From Mycobacterium sp. NS-7484 (GTDB lineage: Bacteria > Actinomycetota > Actinomycetes > Mycobacteriales > Mycobacteriaceae), in NCBI RefSeq assembly GCF_001953975.1, contig NZ_MBEJ01000121.1:1-64000 (forward strand): DNA of 64,000 bases, given 5' to 3'. The number at the start of each line of letters is the position of its first letter. Position 1 is the first letter of the stretch. This document shows, in pieces, positions 33,775 to 42,641 of this stretch. The translations under genes were made by a program, and so were the position numbers. Below the pieces are notes generated by a model. It searched no databases and was not told the DNA's origin. It saw nothing but the letters and a program-made list of their open reading frames with translations.

Positions 33775-36063
33775 ATGGGAGTGGTCGTGACAACAGCAAC
33801 TGCCCTCGACAACGAGGTGGCCCAGCGCATTGCGCTCGATGTCACCGGGATGTCGTGCGGGGCCTGCGCTGCCCGCGTGGAGAACAAACTCAACAAGATC
33901 GACGGCGTCCGCGCCTCGGTGAACTTCGCCACACGTGTCGCCACCGTCGAAGCCTCGCCGGACGTCGGAGTCGACGAACTGTGTGCGGTCATCGAGCGGG
34001 CCGGCTACCAGGCCGCTCCCCGCACCGAGACCGCCACGACGGACGTCGACCCCGACGCCGACCACGCCCGCAGCCTGCTCCGCCGCCTCGCCGTGGCCGC
34101 CGTGCTGTTCATCCCCCTCGCCGATCTGTCGGTGATGTTTGCCGTCGTGCCCGATACCCGTTTCACCGGGTGGCAGTGGGTACTGACGGCGCTGGCCGCA
34201 CCGATCGTCACGTGGGCCGCCTGGCCGTTCCACCGCAGCGCGCTGCGCAACGCCCGGCACGGCACCTCGACCATGGAGACCTTGATCTCCATCGGTGTCA
34301 CCGCGGCCACCGTCTGGTCCATGTACACGATCTTCTTCGACCACGAGACCTACCACGCGGGGGGCGTCTGGCAGGCACTGCTCGGCAGCGATGCCATCTA
34401 TCTCGAAGTGGCCGCCGGCGTCACCGTTTTCGTCCTCGCCGGCCGTTACTTCGAGGCCCGGGCCCGCTCGCGGGCCGGGGGCGCACTGCGGGCGCTGGCA
34501 GCACTCGGCGCCAAATCGGTGACGGTACTGCTCGCCGACGGCAGCGAACTGGTCTTGCCCGCAGACGAACTCAAGGAGGGGCAGCGATTCGTCGTGCGTC
34601 CCGGTGAAGCCATCGCGGCCGACGGCCTGGTGGTCGGCGGGGCGGCCGCCGTCGACGTCAGCGCGATGACCGGAGAGTCGAAACCGGTCCAGACCCACGA
34701 AGGTTCGAGCGTCGTGGGCGGCACCGTGGTCCTCGATGGCCGGTTGGTCGTCGAGGCGGCCGCGGTCGGGCCGGACACCCGGTTCGCCGGAATGGTTCGA
34801 CTGGTTGAACAGGCGCAGGCGCAGAAGGCCGACGCGCAGCGGTTGGCAGACCGCATCTCCGCGGTGTTCGTGCCGTGTGTGCTGATGATCGCCGCGGTCA
34901 CCGCGGCGGGCTGGCTGTTGGTCGACGGCGACGTGAACCGGGCAGTGTCGGCCGCCCTTGCCGTGCTGGTGATCGCCTGCCCGTGCGCGCTGGGTCTGGC
35001 GACGCCGACCGCGATGATGGTGGCCTCTGGGCGCGGCGCGCAGCTGGGCATCTTCCTCAAAGGCCATCGTGCGCTGGAGGCGATCCGGGCCGTCGACACC
35101 GTGGTGTTCGACAAGACCGGCACCTTGACCACCGGACAGCCGCAGGTCATCAGCATCGTCGTGACCGAGGGATGGGACTCCGACGACGTCCTCGCCCGTG
35201 CGGCAGCCGTCGAATCGGCGTCCGAACATCCTGTCGCGCATGCGATCGTCAGCGCCCGCGCCGGCCGTGAGATCGCCGAGGTGGCGGATTTTCAGGCGTT
35301 CGCCGGCCACGGGGTGACCGGTTCGGTGGGCGGTGTCGCCGTGGTGGTCGGGCGTCCAGCCTGGGTGACCCGTGACCGGGTGGTGCCGGCGAACCTCGCC
35401 GCAGCCCGTCGGACCGGTGAATCGCAAGGCCAGACAGTCGTATTCGTCGCCTGCGGCGATACCGTGTGCGCGGCGATCTGCGTCGCCGACGCCGTCAAGG
35501 ACTCCGCGGCCGGAGCCATCGCACAACTGCATGCCGAGGGCATGAAAACCATGCTGTTGACCGGTGACAACGCGGCCACCGCTGCGGCGATCGGCGCGGC
35601 GGTGGGCATCGACGACGTCGTCGCCGAGGTGCTCCCCGAGGACAAGGTCGGCGCGATCGACAGGCTGCGCGACAAGGGCCGCGTGGTGGCGATGGTCGGC
35701 GACGGCATCAACGACGGTCCGGCGTTGGCGTGTGCCGACCTCGGCCTGGCCATCGGCCGCGGCACCGATGTGGCCATCGGGGCAGCCGACATCATCCTCG
35801 TCCGCGACAACCTCGATTCGGTACCTCAGGCATTGGGCCTGGCCCGGGCGACGATGCGCACCATCCGGGTCAACATGATCTGGGCTTTCGGCTACAACAT
35901 CGCCGCAATCCCGATCGCCGCGGCCGGCCTGCTCAACCCGTTGATCGCCGGTGCGGCAATGGCGGTGTCGTCGTTCCTGGTTGTGTCGAACAGCCTGCGG
36001 TTGCGCAACTACGGCACCGTCACGGCCAACATGTTCGGTGAGCCCGACGACGAATCCCGCTGA
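33775..36063 (+). CDS. ctpB: P1B-type copper-transporting ATPase, CtpB-like
   Basis: 762 residues. N-terminal HMA domain with CGAC (Cys28/Cys31), then the P1B ATPase core: the ion-path CPC motif in VIACPCALGLATPTAMM (Cys402/Cys404), phosphorylation site DKTGT (Asp446), an SEHPVAHAI nucleotide-binding HP motif, and VGDGINDGPALACADLG. The CPC motif and YN...MSS-type last helices (AFGYNIAAIP, MAVSSFLVVSNSLRLR) indicate Cu(I) specificity. The sequence is close to CtpB (Rv0103c); CtpA is the alternative. The ATG at 33775 is used; a GTG four codons in has GGGAG upstream. Direction of transport is not decided by sequence, but the context favours supply of copper to envelope enzymes or scavenging. 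Confidence 0.92.
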   Translation: MGVVVTTATALDNEVAQRIALDVTGMSCGACAARVENKLNKIDGVRASVNFATRVATVEASPDVGVDELCAVIERAGYQAAPRTETATTDVDPDADHARSLLRRLAVAAVLFIPLADLSVMFAVVPDTRFTGWQWVLTALAAPIVTWAAWPFHRSALRNARHGTSTMETLISIGVTAATVWSMYTIFFDHETYHAGGVWQALLGSDAIYLEVAAGVTVFVLAGRYFEARARSRAGGALRALAALGAKSVTVLLADGSELVLPADELKEGQRFVVRPGEAIAADGLVVGGAAAVDVSAMTGESKPVQTHEGSSVVGGTVVLDGRLVVEAAAVGPDTRFAGMVRLVEQAQAQKADAQRLADRISAVFVPCVLMIAAVTAAGWLLVDGDVNRAVSAALAVLVIACPCALGLATPTAMMVASGRGAQLGIFLKGHRALEAIRAVDTVVFDKTGTLTTGQPQVISIVVTEGWDSDDVLARAAAVESASEHPVAHAIVSARAGREIAEVADFQAFAGHGVTGSVGGVAVVVGRPAWVTRDRVVPANLAAARRTGESQGQTVVFVACGDTVCAAICVADAVKDSAAGAIAQLHAEGMKTMLLTGDNAATAAAIGAAVGIDDVVAEVLPEDKVGAIDRLRDKGRVVAMVGDGINDGPALACADLGLAIGRGTDVAIGAADIILVRDNLDSVPQALGLARATMRTIRVNMIWAFGYNIAAIPIAAAGLLNPLIAGAAMAVSSFLVVSNSLRLRNYGTVTANMFGEPDDESR

Positions 36064-36076
36064 CGCGCACTCGCCC

Positions 36077-38023
36077 TCAGCGCCGGGTGCGCGAAAGTTC
36101 CTGCAACATCGCGTTGTACGCGTCGAGATCGTCGTCGTATCCGCGGTCGCTGTGGCGATCCTGACGCGTGCCCATGCGGCGGTCTTGACGCGCCCACTGC
36201 GCCACCAGGGCCACCACCACGATGACCACCGGCAACTCGCTTGAGCCCCACGCGATCGCACCGCCCAGGTGCTGATCGTCCGTGATGCTCTGCAGCCAGG
36301 GCAGATCGACGGATCGGTAGAAGCCCTCACCCAACGCCGAACTCATCGTCATGGTGGCGATACCGAAAAACGCATGGAACGGCATCACCGCGAACAGCAG
36401 GCCCAGCCGCCCGAGGAACGGGAGCCGCCGTGGCCCGGGGTCGATGCCGATGATCCCCCAGTAGTACAGGTAACCGGTCAACAGGAAGTGCACGCTCATG
36501 AACTCGTGGCCCCAGTGGTACCGGATCAAGGTGTCGAACAGAGGGGTGAAGTAGACGAGATACAGCGACCCGACGAACAAGACGAATGCCGTCACCGGAT
36601 GCGACAGGAACCGCGTCACCGGTGAATGCAGGAACCACATCAGCCACTCGCGCGGACCCGGCGTCTGATCGTTCGGCGCCGTCGGCAGTACGCGAAGTGC
36701 GAGGGTGACCGGCGCGCCGAGCACCAGAAGCACCGGGATGAACATGTTCAGCGCCATGTGTTCACCCATGTGGACGCTGAACATCGCCGATCCGTAGGCG
36801 CGCACGCCGGAACTCGTGGTGATCAGCAGCGCCATGCAGCCCAGCGTCCAGGCGATCGTGCGGCCCACCGGCCACTGATCCCCGCGACGACGCAGCCGCA
36901 CCGCCGCGATCAGATAGCCCAGCGCGAGCACGATGGCCGCCGTGCCGATCAGCGGATCGAATCGCCACTCGGTGATCAGGCTGAGCGCACTTGGGGGCGT
37001 GTCGAGTTGGTAGCCCAAGAAGATGTCCCACGTGGTGAATTCGTGGGTGGTGAACCGGGGCGGGACGCTGTTGGCGGCGAGCGCCACCGCGGCGGCTACG
37101 ACGATCATCACGGCCGCAGACACCGTGTCGACCCACCGCGACGGGGAACGCCCGGTCCATACCGCCACGCCGTCGCCCAGGCAAACCAGCACCGACAATG
37201 CGCCGGCGACGAGCACGGCCCACCCGTAACCGGATGCCAGCAGCGACGATCCGCCCAACATCAGTGTCGCCAGAAGCGCGCCGTAGATGATCGTGATCGT
37301 CCCGCAGGCCAGTTGCAGCAAGGGAATCCGGCGGTGACGCGCGTCATCCCGCAGTCCGGCGGAGACGATCTTCGTCCCGGCCCACACCGCGACCGTCACG
37401 GCGAACACGATCACGGCACTGGTGGCGAGGTCATGGTCCGGCCCCTGCCCGGCATTGCCGGTCACCGGAACGGCGATCACGCCGATGACGGCCGGCAACA
37501 ACGCCACACAGTGGCCCATCCAGCGCAGCGTGAACCGCACCCCGACGGCCAGCGCGATGGCACACAGGGCGGCCACACACCATCCGCGCGCCGCTTCTGA
37601 GGCGGCGATGGCGCTGCCGAGACCTGGACCGGCGACAAGCCGGCCGACGGGGATCCCCGAATCCGCAGCCGCGCAGATCACCACCATGGCGGTGCCGACG
37701 CAGGCCCAGACGATGGCGACGCGTTCGACGAGTAGATGTACCGGAAACGACGATGCGTCGATTCGTCCGTCGTCGCGAGGCGTTGCCGTCGTCACGATCC
37801 ACACCAGCGCGCCCAGGCAGACGGCGGCGGCCAGGGAAGCGGTCCAGTGGCCGAGCAACCGCGCCGCGTTGGTGGCCGCACCGGGATCGGCGATCCCCGC
37901 GGCGGCCAGGCGTTGCGCCCCCAACTGCAATGCGCACATGAACAGCGCTGCGGCGCAAACGAGAACGGCGCCACACAGCGTCACCCGTGCCCACCCCGCA
38001 CCGGGTGTTGCCTCACGCGCCAT
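36077..38023 (-). CDS. CopD-CtaG fusion membrane protein (Rv0102 family)
   Basis: About 648 residues with 14-16 membrane helices. The N-terminal half resembles CopD copper-resistance/import proteins; the C-terminal half resembles caa3-type CtaG, a cytochrome c oxidase copper-assembly factor. The His/Met-rich segment FSVHMGEHMALNMFIPVLLV and YHWGHEFMSVHFLLTGYLYYW fit copper sites. It is convergent with ctpB (13 bases apart). ATG 38023 is chosen, with AAAGG upstream; an in-frame ATG at 38062 would add 13 residues. A BlaI/CopY-like palindrome lies just upstream. Likely role: moving copper across the membrane into the respiratory oxidase. Confidence 0.87.
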   Translation of the reverse strand: MAREATPGAGWARVTLCGAVLVCAAALFMCALQLGAQRLAAAGIADPGAATNAARLLGHWTASLAAAVCLGALVWIVTTATPRDDGRIDASSFPVHLLVERVAIVWACVGTAMVVICAAADSGIPVGRLVAGPGLGSAIAASEAARGWCVAALCAIALAVGVRFTLRWMGHCVALLPAVIGVIAVPVTGNAGQGPDHDLATSAVIVFAVTVAVWAGTKIVSAGLRDDARHRRIPLLQLACGTITIIYGALLATLMLGGSSLLASGYGWAVLVAGALSVLVCLGDGVAVWTGRSPSRWVDTVSAAVMIVVAAAVALAANSVPPRFTTHEFTTWDIFLGYQLDTPPSALSLITEWRFDPLIGTAAIVLALGYLIAAVRLRRRGDQWPVGRTIAWTLGCMALLITTSSGVRAYGSAMFSVHMGEHMALNMFIPVLLVLGAPVTLALRVLPTAPNDQTPGPREWLMWFLHSPVTRFLSHPVTAFVLFVGSLYLVYFTPLFDTLIRYHWGHEFMSVHFLLTGYLYYWGIIGIDPGPRRLPFLGRLGLLFAVMPFHAFFGIATMTMSSALGEGFYRSVDLPWLQSITDDQHLGGAIAWGSSELPVVIVVVALVAQWARQDRRMGTRQDRHSDRGYDDDLDAYNAMLQELSRTRR

Positions 38024-38077
38024 TGTCGAACCGGCCTTTCGCCGCGGAAACGATCGAAACATCGCGGCCCAGAAAGT

Positions 38078-38096
38078 CTACGACAACATGTCGTAG
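38078..38096. promoter_or_regulatory. BlaI/CopY-like palindromic operator ahead of copD-ctaG
   Basis: CTACGACA (38078-38085) and TGTCGTAG (38089-38096) are perfect inverted copies around ACA. The TACGACA-N3-TGTCGTA core resembles operators of the BlaI/CopY winged-helix repressors; the mycobacterial BlaI is known to act on respiratory and ATP-synthase genes. It lies 55 bases before the minus-strand start at 38023 and 14 bases left of the SigC-type box for the divergent gene. Assignment of the binding protein is inference. Confidence 0.6.
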
Positions 38097-38109
38097 CGCC
38101 GGCCGGTGC

Positions 38110-38138
38110 GGGAACTTTCGCGACCCCGGCACCGACCA
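38110..38138 (+). promoter_or_regulatory. SigC-type promoter of the DUF5134 gene
   Basis: GGGAAC (38110-38115), 17-bp spacer, CGAC (38133-38136) followed by CA. It is the fifth exact copy of the island's promoter pattern, 56 bases ahead of the DUF5134 ATG. Confidence 0.75.
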
Positions 38139-38192
38139 ACTCCAGGACGGGCCACACCCATCACTGCCCGCCTACGCACAAAGGAATGTCAC

Positions 38193-38852
38193 ATGATCGC
38201 CGATCTTGCGCTCCGCTGGGTAGTGACGGTGCTGTTCGCGCTGAGTGCGGCCGAATGCATCTATGCCTTTACGCGCTCGTATGAGCGTCCGAGCGTCGCG
38301 GTGAGCCAGTTGCTGCACCTGGCGATGGCGGTCGCGATGGTGGTGATGGCCTGGCCACGCGGTGCGGAGTTGCCGACACTGGGGCCGATGCTCTTCTTCC
38401 TGGCGGCTGCCATCTGGTTCCTGACCGGGATGATGAGAATTGCCACGTCCGGCGGCCGTCTCGGCAACGGCTACCACGCCGTCATGATGGCGGCGATGGC
38501 CTGGATGTATGCGGTCATGAACGGCAACGTGCTTGCGCCCCACGGTGACCCGGTCGTGACAGCCGGCCATGGCGGACACGCCATGCACATGGCGGCCCAT
38601 ACGGCCGAAGCCATCCCGGCCGCCCCGGCCGTCATGGAACACGGTGCAGCGCAGCCGGTGTGGATCAACGCCGTCAACTGGACGCTGATCATCGGGTTCG
38701 TCGTCGCGGTCGGGGTCTGGCTCTACCGCTATTTCGCGGCCCGTCAGCGGTCGGCTCAACAGCCGGGCATGCCGCCCTCCGGCCATTTCGGCACGCTGTG
38801 CCGGGCCATGATGGCCGCCGGAATGGCGGTCATGTTCGGTGTGATGGTCTGA
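38193..38852 (+). CDS. DUF5134-type membrane protein with His/Met-rich loop
   Basis: 219 residues with about six membrane helices. Between the fourth and fifth helices lies GHGGHAMHMAAHTAEAIPAA followed by VMEHG, a His/Met cluster fit to bind copper. The C-terminus is also Met-rich (MMAAGMAVMFGVMV). ATG 38193 follows AAAGGA. It is driven by a SigC-type box and converges with the anti-sigma candidate. Function unknown; a membrane copper-handling role is likely from composition and context. Confidence 0.8.
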   Translation: MIADLALRWVVTVLFALSAAECIYAFTRSYERPSVAVSQLLHLAMAVAMVVMAWPRGAELPTLGPMLFFLAAAIWFLTGMMRIATSGGRLGNGYHAVMMAAMAWMYAVMNGNVLAPHGDPVVTAGHGGHAMHMAAHTAEAIPAAPAVMEHGAAQPVWINAVNWTLIIGFVVAVGVWLYRYFAARQRSAQQPGMPPSGHFGTLCRAMMAAGMAVMFGVMV

Positions 38853-38856
38853 CGCG

Positions 38857-39582
38857 TCAGGCAGCCGGATCATCGGCCGCGCGCAGATGGCGACCGCCGG
38901 GCGCAGCCGATTGCGATCCGTCGACGCGTTCGCGTGCGGTGGGTGAGGGATCGCCGGGGGGCCTTGTGCGTGACACCAGGATCGACACGATCGCGGCCAG
39001 TGCCACCGGTAGATGGCTCAGTACACGAACCGCGGTCACCTGACCGGCGAGTGCGTCTGTCACCACGTAGTAGGCAAGGAATCCGCAGTAGACCACCAGC
39101 ACCCCCGCCAGACCCGGGGCAATCCGGCGGCGGAACGCCATCGCGATCGTGGTGATGCCCAGCGCGGCCGACCAGGCCGTGGACTCGTTCAGCAGATGAG
39201 CCCCGCTGGCCGAGCCATGGTGTGCCGCGACCATGCCGAAGTGCACACCCACGGCCTGCGCGACGGCCAAACCCACCTGGACCACGCCGATCACCACGAT
39301 GGCGATGGACAGCAGATGGCTGCTCAACCACTGGCCGAGGCGGGCCGGCGCGCTGGCCTTATGCCGCGCCGGTGCGTTCACCGCGCCGATGAGGGCGCCG
39401 TCGGCCAGATCGCGGAGCTTCAGTGTCAGAGCACCGGCCTGGTCATACCAGGCGGCGCACTCCCGGCAGTCACGGAGATGTTCGTCGACGCGTGCGGAGG
39501 GAACGGGCTCGCGTTCACCGTCGAGGCGCGCCGAAAGCGCCTCTCGAGCCACCACGCAGTCCACCGCTTCATTGTTCCGCAT
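38857..39582 (-). CDS. Membrane ZAS-domain anti-sigma factor candidate (Rv0093c-like)
   Basis: 241 residues. The N-terminal cytoplasmic part (about 1-75) carries the zinc-binding anti-sigma signature HLRDCRECAAWYDQ (HxxxCxxC), the fold used by RsrA/ChrR-type proteins that sequester ECF sigma factors. Five to six membrane helices follow, with a periplasmic HFGMVAAHHGSASGAH stretch that might sense metal. ATG 39582 has GAGG four bases upstream. It resembles Rv0093c, which sits beside ctpA in M. tuberculosis. As the only anti-sigma candidate in this island it is a natural partner for SigC, about 5 kb away; this is inference. Confidence 0.75.
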   Translation of the reverse strand: MRNNEAVDCVVAREALSARLDGEREPVPSARVDEHLRDCRECAAWYDQAGALTLKLRDLADGALIGAVNAPARHKASAPARLGQWLSSHLLSIAIVVIGVVQVGLAVAQAVGVHFGMVAAHHGSASGAHLLNESTAWSAALGITTIAMAFRRRIAPGLAGVLVVYCGFLAYYVVTDALAGQVTAVRVLSHLPVALAAIVSILVSRTRPPGDPSPTARERVDGSQSAAPGGRHLRAADDPAA

Positions 39583-39605
39583 CGGCCTCGCGAATTGCAC
39601 ATCCG

Positions 39606-41027
39606 CTAGAGGGACGGCGGATAGGGCAGATTGCTGCTGGTCTGCGGATCGACGTGTACCCCTCGGCCCATATACGGGAACGCCCGTTGCGGACACGCGG
39701 GCCGATCACAGATCCGGCAGCCTGCCCCGATGGGCACCGCGGCCTCCGGATCGCCGAGATCGATACCCACCGAGTAGATCAGCTTGTCGGCATGGGCGAG
39801 ATCGCAGCCCAGGCCGATGGCAAAGCTCTTGGCCGTCCCCAGGTAGCGGCTCGGGGCCGAGAAGGAGGTCTTCGCGATCCAGAAATAGTTGCGGCCGTCG
39901 GGCATCTGGGCCACCTGGGTGAGGAATTCGCCGGGACGGGCGAATGCGTGATGTACCACCCACAAGGGGCAGTTGCCGCCGACCCGCGAGAAGTGGAAAG
40001 CCGTGGCGGACTGCCGTTTCGAGATGTTGCCCGCACTGTCGGTGCGGACGAAGATGAACGGGACACCGCGCGCCTCGGGCCGTTGTAGCGTCGACAGCCG
40101 GTGGCAGACGGTCTCGAAACCCATCTCGAAGCGGCGGGCAAGCTGATCGATGTCGTAGCGCAACTCTTCGGCGGCGGACAGAAACATGCGGTAGGGCAGC
40201 AGCAGGGCGCCGGCGAAGTAATTGGCCAGCCCGATCCGGGCCACCCCCCTGGCCTCCGGGCTCAACTGGTCATCGGTGGCCACGACGGAGCTGATCAGGT
40301 CGGAATGGCGCAGCAGGGCGATTTGCGTGGCGAGTTGAAACGCGCGTTGACCGGGTAGCAGCCAGCGCGCCACCTGCACAGTCGCGGACTCGGCGCGATA
40401 CCGCCGTTTCACGTTGGGGCCCAAGGCATCTCGGTCGTCGACGACCACCGAGACGCCGAACTCGTCGGCCAGCAGATCGGCCAGTTGCCGGTCGAGCCCG
40501 CCGATCTGCAGCCCGTGGCGGACGAAGAGATCTTCGGCGGCGCGGTCGAGCGCGTCGACGTAATTGCGCCGGTCGTAGAAAAAGTCGCGGACCTCTTCGA
40601 ACGGCATCGGCTTGTGGGTACCGGCCTGAGCATCGAGGTTGGTCCGGCCGTGCACCGCCTCCAGTTCGGCGGTGGCATCGTGCAACCGACGATGCATGGC
40701 CACCATCGCCTGCCCCACCTCGGGCATGCGCGCGACGAGTTCGTCGATCTGCGCGGTGGTGGCCGGACCGTCGGCCAGGATCTCTCGCAGGTCCGACACC
40801 AACCTGGCGTCGGCGTCAGGGGCGAAGTAGTGGGTGGGCAGATCGAAACGATCGGACAGGGCCATCAGGACAGGGACGGTGATCGGGCGCTGATCGTTCT
40901 CCAGCTGGTTGACGTAGCTCGTGGACAGGCCCAGCGCACGCGCCAGTGCGACCTGCGTCAGGCCTTTCTCGTCGCGTAGCCGCCGGAGGCGGGCGCCGGC
41001 GAATGTCTTGCTCACCGCCGGTGACAC
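39606..41027 (-). CDS. prpR: Transcriptional regulator of the methylcitrate operon PrpR
   Basis: 473 residues. N-terminal XRE-type helix-turn-helix (about 8-62, LTQVALARALGLSTSYVNQLENDQRPIT), a central DUF955/ImmA-like domain, and a C-terminal ShlR-type domain with the cysteine cluster CRICDRPACPQRAFP. The mycobacterial homologue Rv1129c activates prpDC, and an Fe-S cluster bound by those cysteines has been reported. It diverges from prpD. GTG 41027 is chosen; the open frame continues backwards through prpD, which is only a shadow. A second GTG lies four codons in. Confidence 0.9.
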   Translation of the reverse strand: MSPAVSKTFAGARLRRLRDEKGLTQVALARALGLSTSYVNQLENDQRPITVPVLMALSDRFDLPTHYFAPDADARLVSDLREILADGPATTAQIDELVARMPEVGQAMVAMHRRLHDATAELEAVHGRTNLDAQAGTHKPMPFEEVRDFFYDRRNYVDALDRAAEDLFVRHGLQIGGLDRQLADLLADEFGVSVVVDDRDALGPNVKRRYRAESATVQVARWLLPGQRAFQLATQIALLRHSDLISSVVATDDQLSPEARGVARIGLANYFAGALLLPYRMFLSAAEELRYDIDQLARRFEMGFETVCHRLSTLQRPEARGVPFIFVRTDSAGNISKRQSATAFHFSRVGGNCPLWVVHHAFARPGEFLTQVAQMPDGRNYFWIAKTSFSAPSRYLGTAKSFAIGLGCDLAHADKLIYSVGIDLGDPEAAVPIGAGCRICDRPACPQRAFPYMGRGVHVDPQTSSNLPYPPSL

Positions 41028-41040
41028 TACTCCGACCGGC

Positions 41041-41060
41041 TTTCGCAACATTCGCAAAAG
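41041..41060. promoter_or_regulatory. Possible PrpR binding site (TTCGCAA repeat)
   Basis: TTCGCAA occurs twice in the same orientation (41042-41048 and 41051-41057), nine bases apart, inside the 108-bp gap between divergent prpR and prpD. RamB/PrpR-type regulators recognise AT-flanked TTTGCAAA-like sites, and these copies differ from that by one base. The site is well placed to control both genes. Confidence 0.5.
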
Positions 41061-41135
41061 GGCTCGGCAAAGGACACAAAAATACGCATTTACCGGTGGT
41101 TTCGGTGATCGCCGTGGATGCGTACCGTGCGGAAC

Positions 41136-42641
41136 ATGGAGATCCACGAGGTACGCACCCGGCGCAGCGCCGAGGACTTCCCGCGCAACGAACACCTGGC
41201 CTGGAAGATCGCCGAGATGGCGGCCGACCCCGTGGCGGTGCCGGCCGAGACCGAGGCGATGGTGATCAATCGCATCATCGACAACGCCGCGGTGTCGGCC
41301 GCATCCGTGATCCGCCGGCCGGTGACAGTCGCCCGCGCCCAGGCGCTCGCGCACAAGACGCCACGCGGCGCAGGAGTGTTCGGTGTCGAGGGCACGGTGT
41401 CGCCGGAATGGGCGGCGTGGGCCAACGGCGTCGCGGTCCGCGAGTTGGACTTCCACGACACGTTCCTGGCCGCCGAATACTCCCATCCAGGGGACAACAT
41501 CCCGGCGCTCGTCGCAGTCGGACAACACCTCGGGGTGAACGGCGCCGACCTGATCCGCGGCATCGCCACGGCCTACGAGGCGCAGGTCGACCTGGTGAAG
41601 GGAATCTGCCTGCACCAGCACAAGATCGACCACGTCGCCCACCTGGGACCGTCGGTGGCCGCCGGTCTGGGCGCCATGCTGCGCCTGGACCCGGAGACGA
41701 TCTACGCCGCGATCGGCCAGGCGCTGCACCTCACCACCGCGACCCGGCAATCGCGAAAAGGACTGATCTCCAGTTGGAAAGCCTTCGCGCCGGCCTGGGC
41801 GGGCAAGGTGGCGATCGAGGCCGTCGATCGTGCCATGCGCGGCGAGGGGTCGCCGGCCCCCATCTGGGAGGGCGAGGACGGCGTGATCGCCTGGCTGCTC
41901 GCCGGTCCAGAGCACACGTACCGCGTACCGCTGCCTGCACCGGGAGAACCCAAGCGGGCCATCCTGGACACCTACACCAAGGAACACTCGGCCGAATACC
42001 AGAGCCAGGCACCGATCGACCTGGCCCGCCGGATGCGCGAACGTATCGGCGACCTGGACCAGATCGCCACGATCGTGCTGTACACCAGCAACCACACGCA
42101 CGTGGTGATCGGCACCGGTAGCAACGATCCGCAGAAGTTCGATCCCGATGCCTCGCGCGAGACGCTCGATCACTCGGTGATGTACATCTTCGCCGTCGCG
42201 CTGCAGGACGGCGCCTGGCACCACGAGCGGTCCTATGCGCCCGAGCGCGCACACCGGCCCGACACCGTCGAACTGTGGCACAAGATCTCCACGGTCGAAG
42301 ACGCGGAATGGACCCGGCGATATCACTCGGATGATCCGGCGGAGAAGGCATTCGGAGCCAAGGCCGTCATCACGTTGAAGAACGGCGACACCATCGTCGA
42401 CGAGTTGGCCGTGGCCGACGCCCATCCGCTCGGAGCGCGGCCGTTCGAACGCGAGCAGTACGTCGCCAAGTTCGCCGAGCTCGCCGAGGGTGTCGTGAAA
42501 GCCGACGAGCAGACGCGGTTCCTGTCCGCGGTCGAGAACATCGCGACGGCCAAATCCGGTGGCCTGGGCGCGCTCAACGTGCGGGTCGACCCGCGGGTGT
42601 TGGAGAAGGCGCCGACGGTGCCCTCGGGGATTTTCCGATGA
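41136..42641 (+). CDS. prpD: 2-Methylcitrate dehydratase PrpD
   Basis: 501-residue MmgE/PrpD-family protein, second enzyme of the methylcitrate cycle. Characteristic segments: NRIIDNAAVSAASVIRRPV, WANGVAVRELDFHDTFLAAEYSHPGDNIPALVAVGQ, GICLHQHKIDHVAHLGPSVAAGLG and TRQSRKGLISSWKAFAPAWAGKVAIEA. ATG 41136 aligns with the start I recall for the M. tuberculosis protein. It is the first gene of prpDBC. Its stop overlaps a short leader frame leading into prpB. Confidence 0.93.
   Translation: MEIHEVRTRRSAEDFPRNEHLAWKIAEMAADPVAVPAETEAMVINRIIDNAAVSAASVIRRPVTVARAQALAHKTPRGAGVFGVEGTVSPEWAAWANGVAVRELDFHDTFLAAEYSHPGDNIPALVAVGQHLGVNGADLIRGIATAYEAQVDLVKGICLHQHKIDHVAHLGPSVAAGLGAMLRLDPETIYAAIGQALHLTTATRQSRKGLISSWKAFAPAWAGKVAIEAVDRAMRGEGSPAPIWEGEDGVIAWLLAGPEHTYRVPLPAPGEPKRAILDTYTKEHSAEYQSQAPIDLARRMRERIGDLDQIATIVLYTSNHTHVVIGTGSNDPQKFDPDASRETLDHSVMYIFAVALQDGAWHHERSYAPERAHRPDTVELWHKISTVEDAEWTRRYHSDDPAEKAFGAKAVITLKNGDTIVDELAVADAHPLGARPFEREQYVAKFAELAEGVVKADEQTRFLSAVENIATAKSGGLGALNVRVDPRVLEKAPTVPSGIFR

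Noticed and set aside
33529..36330. Minus-strand open frame of 933 codons
   Set aside because: It lies opposite ctpB, is Asp/Arg/Gly-rich with no recognisable domain, and is a high-GC shadow.
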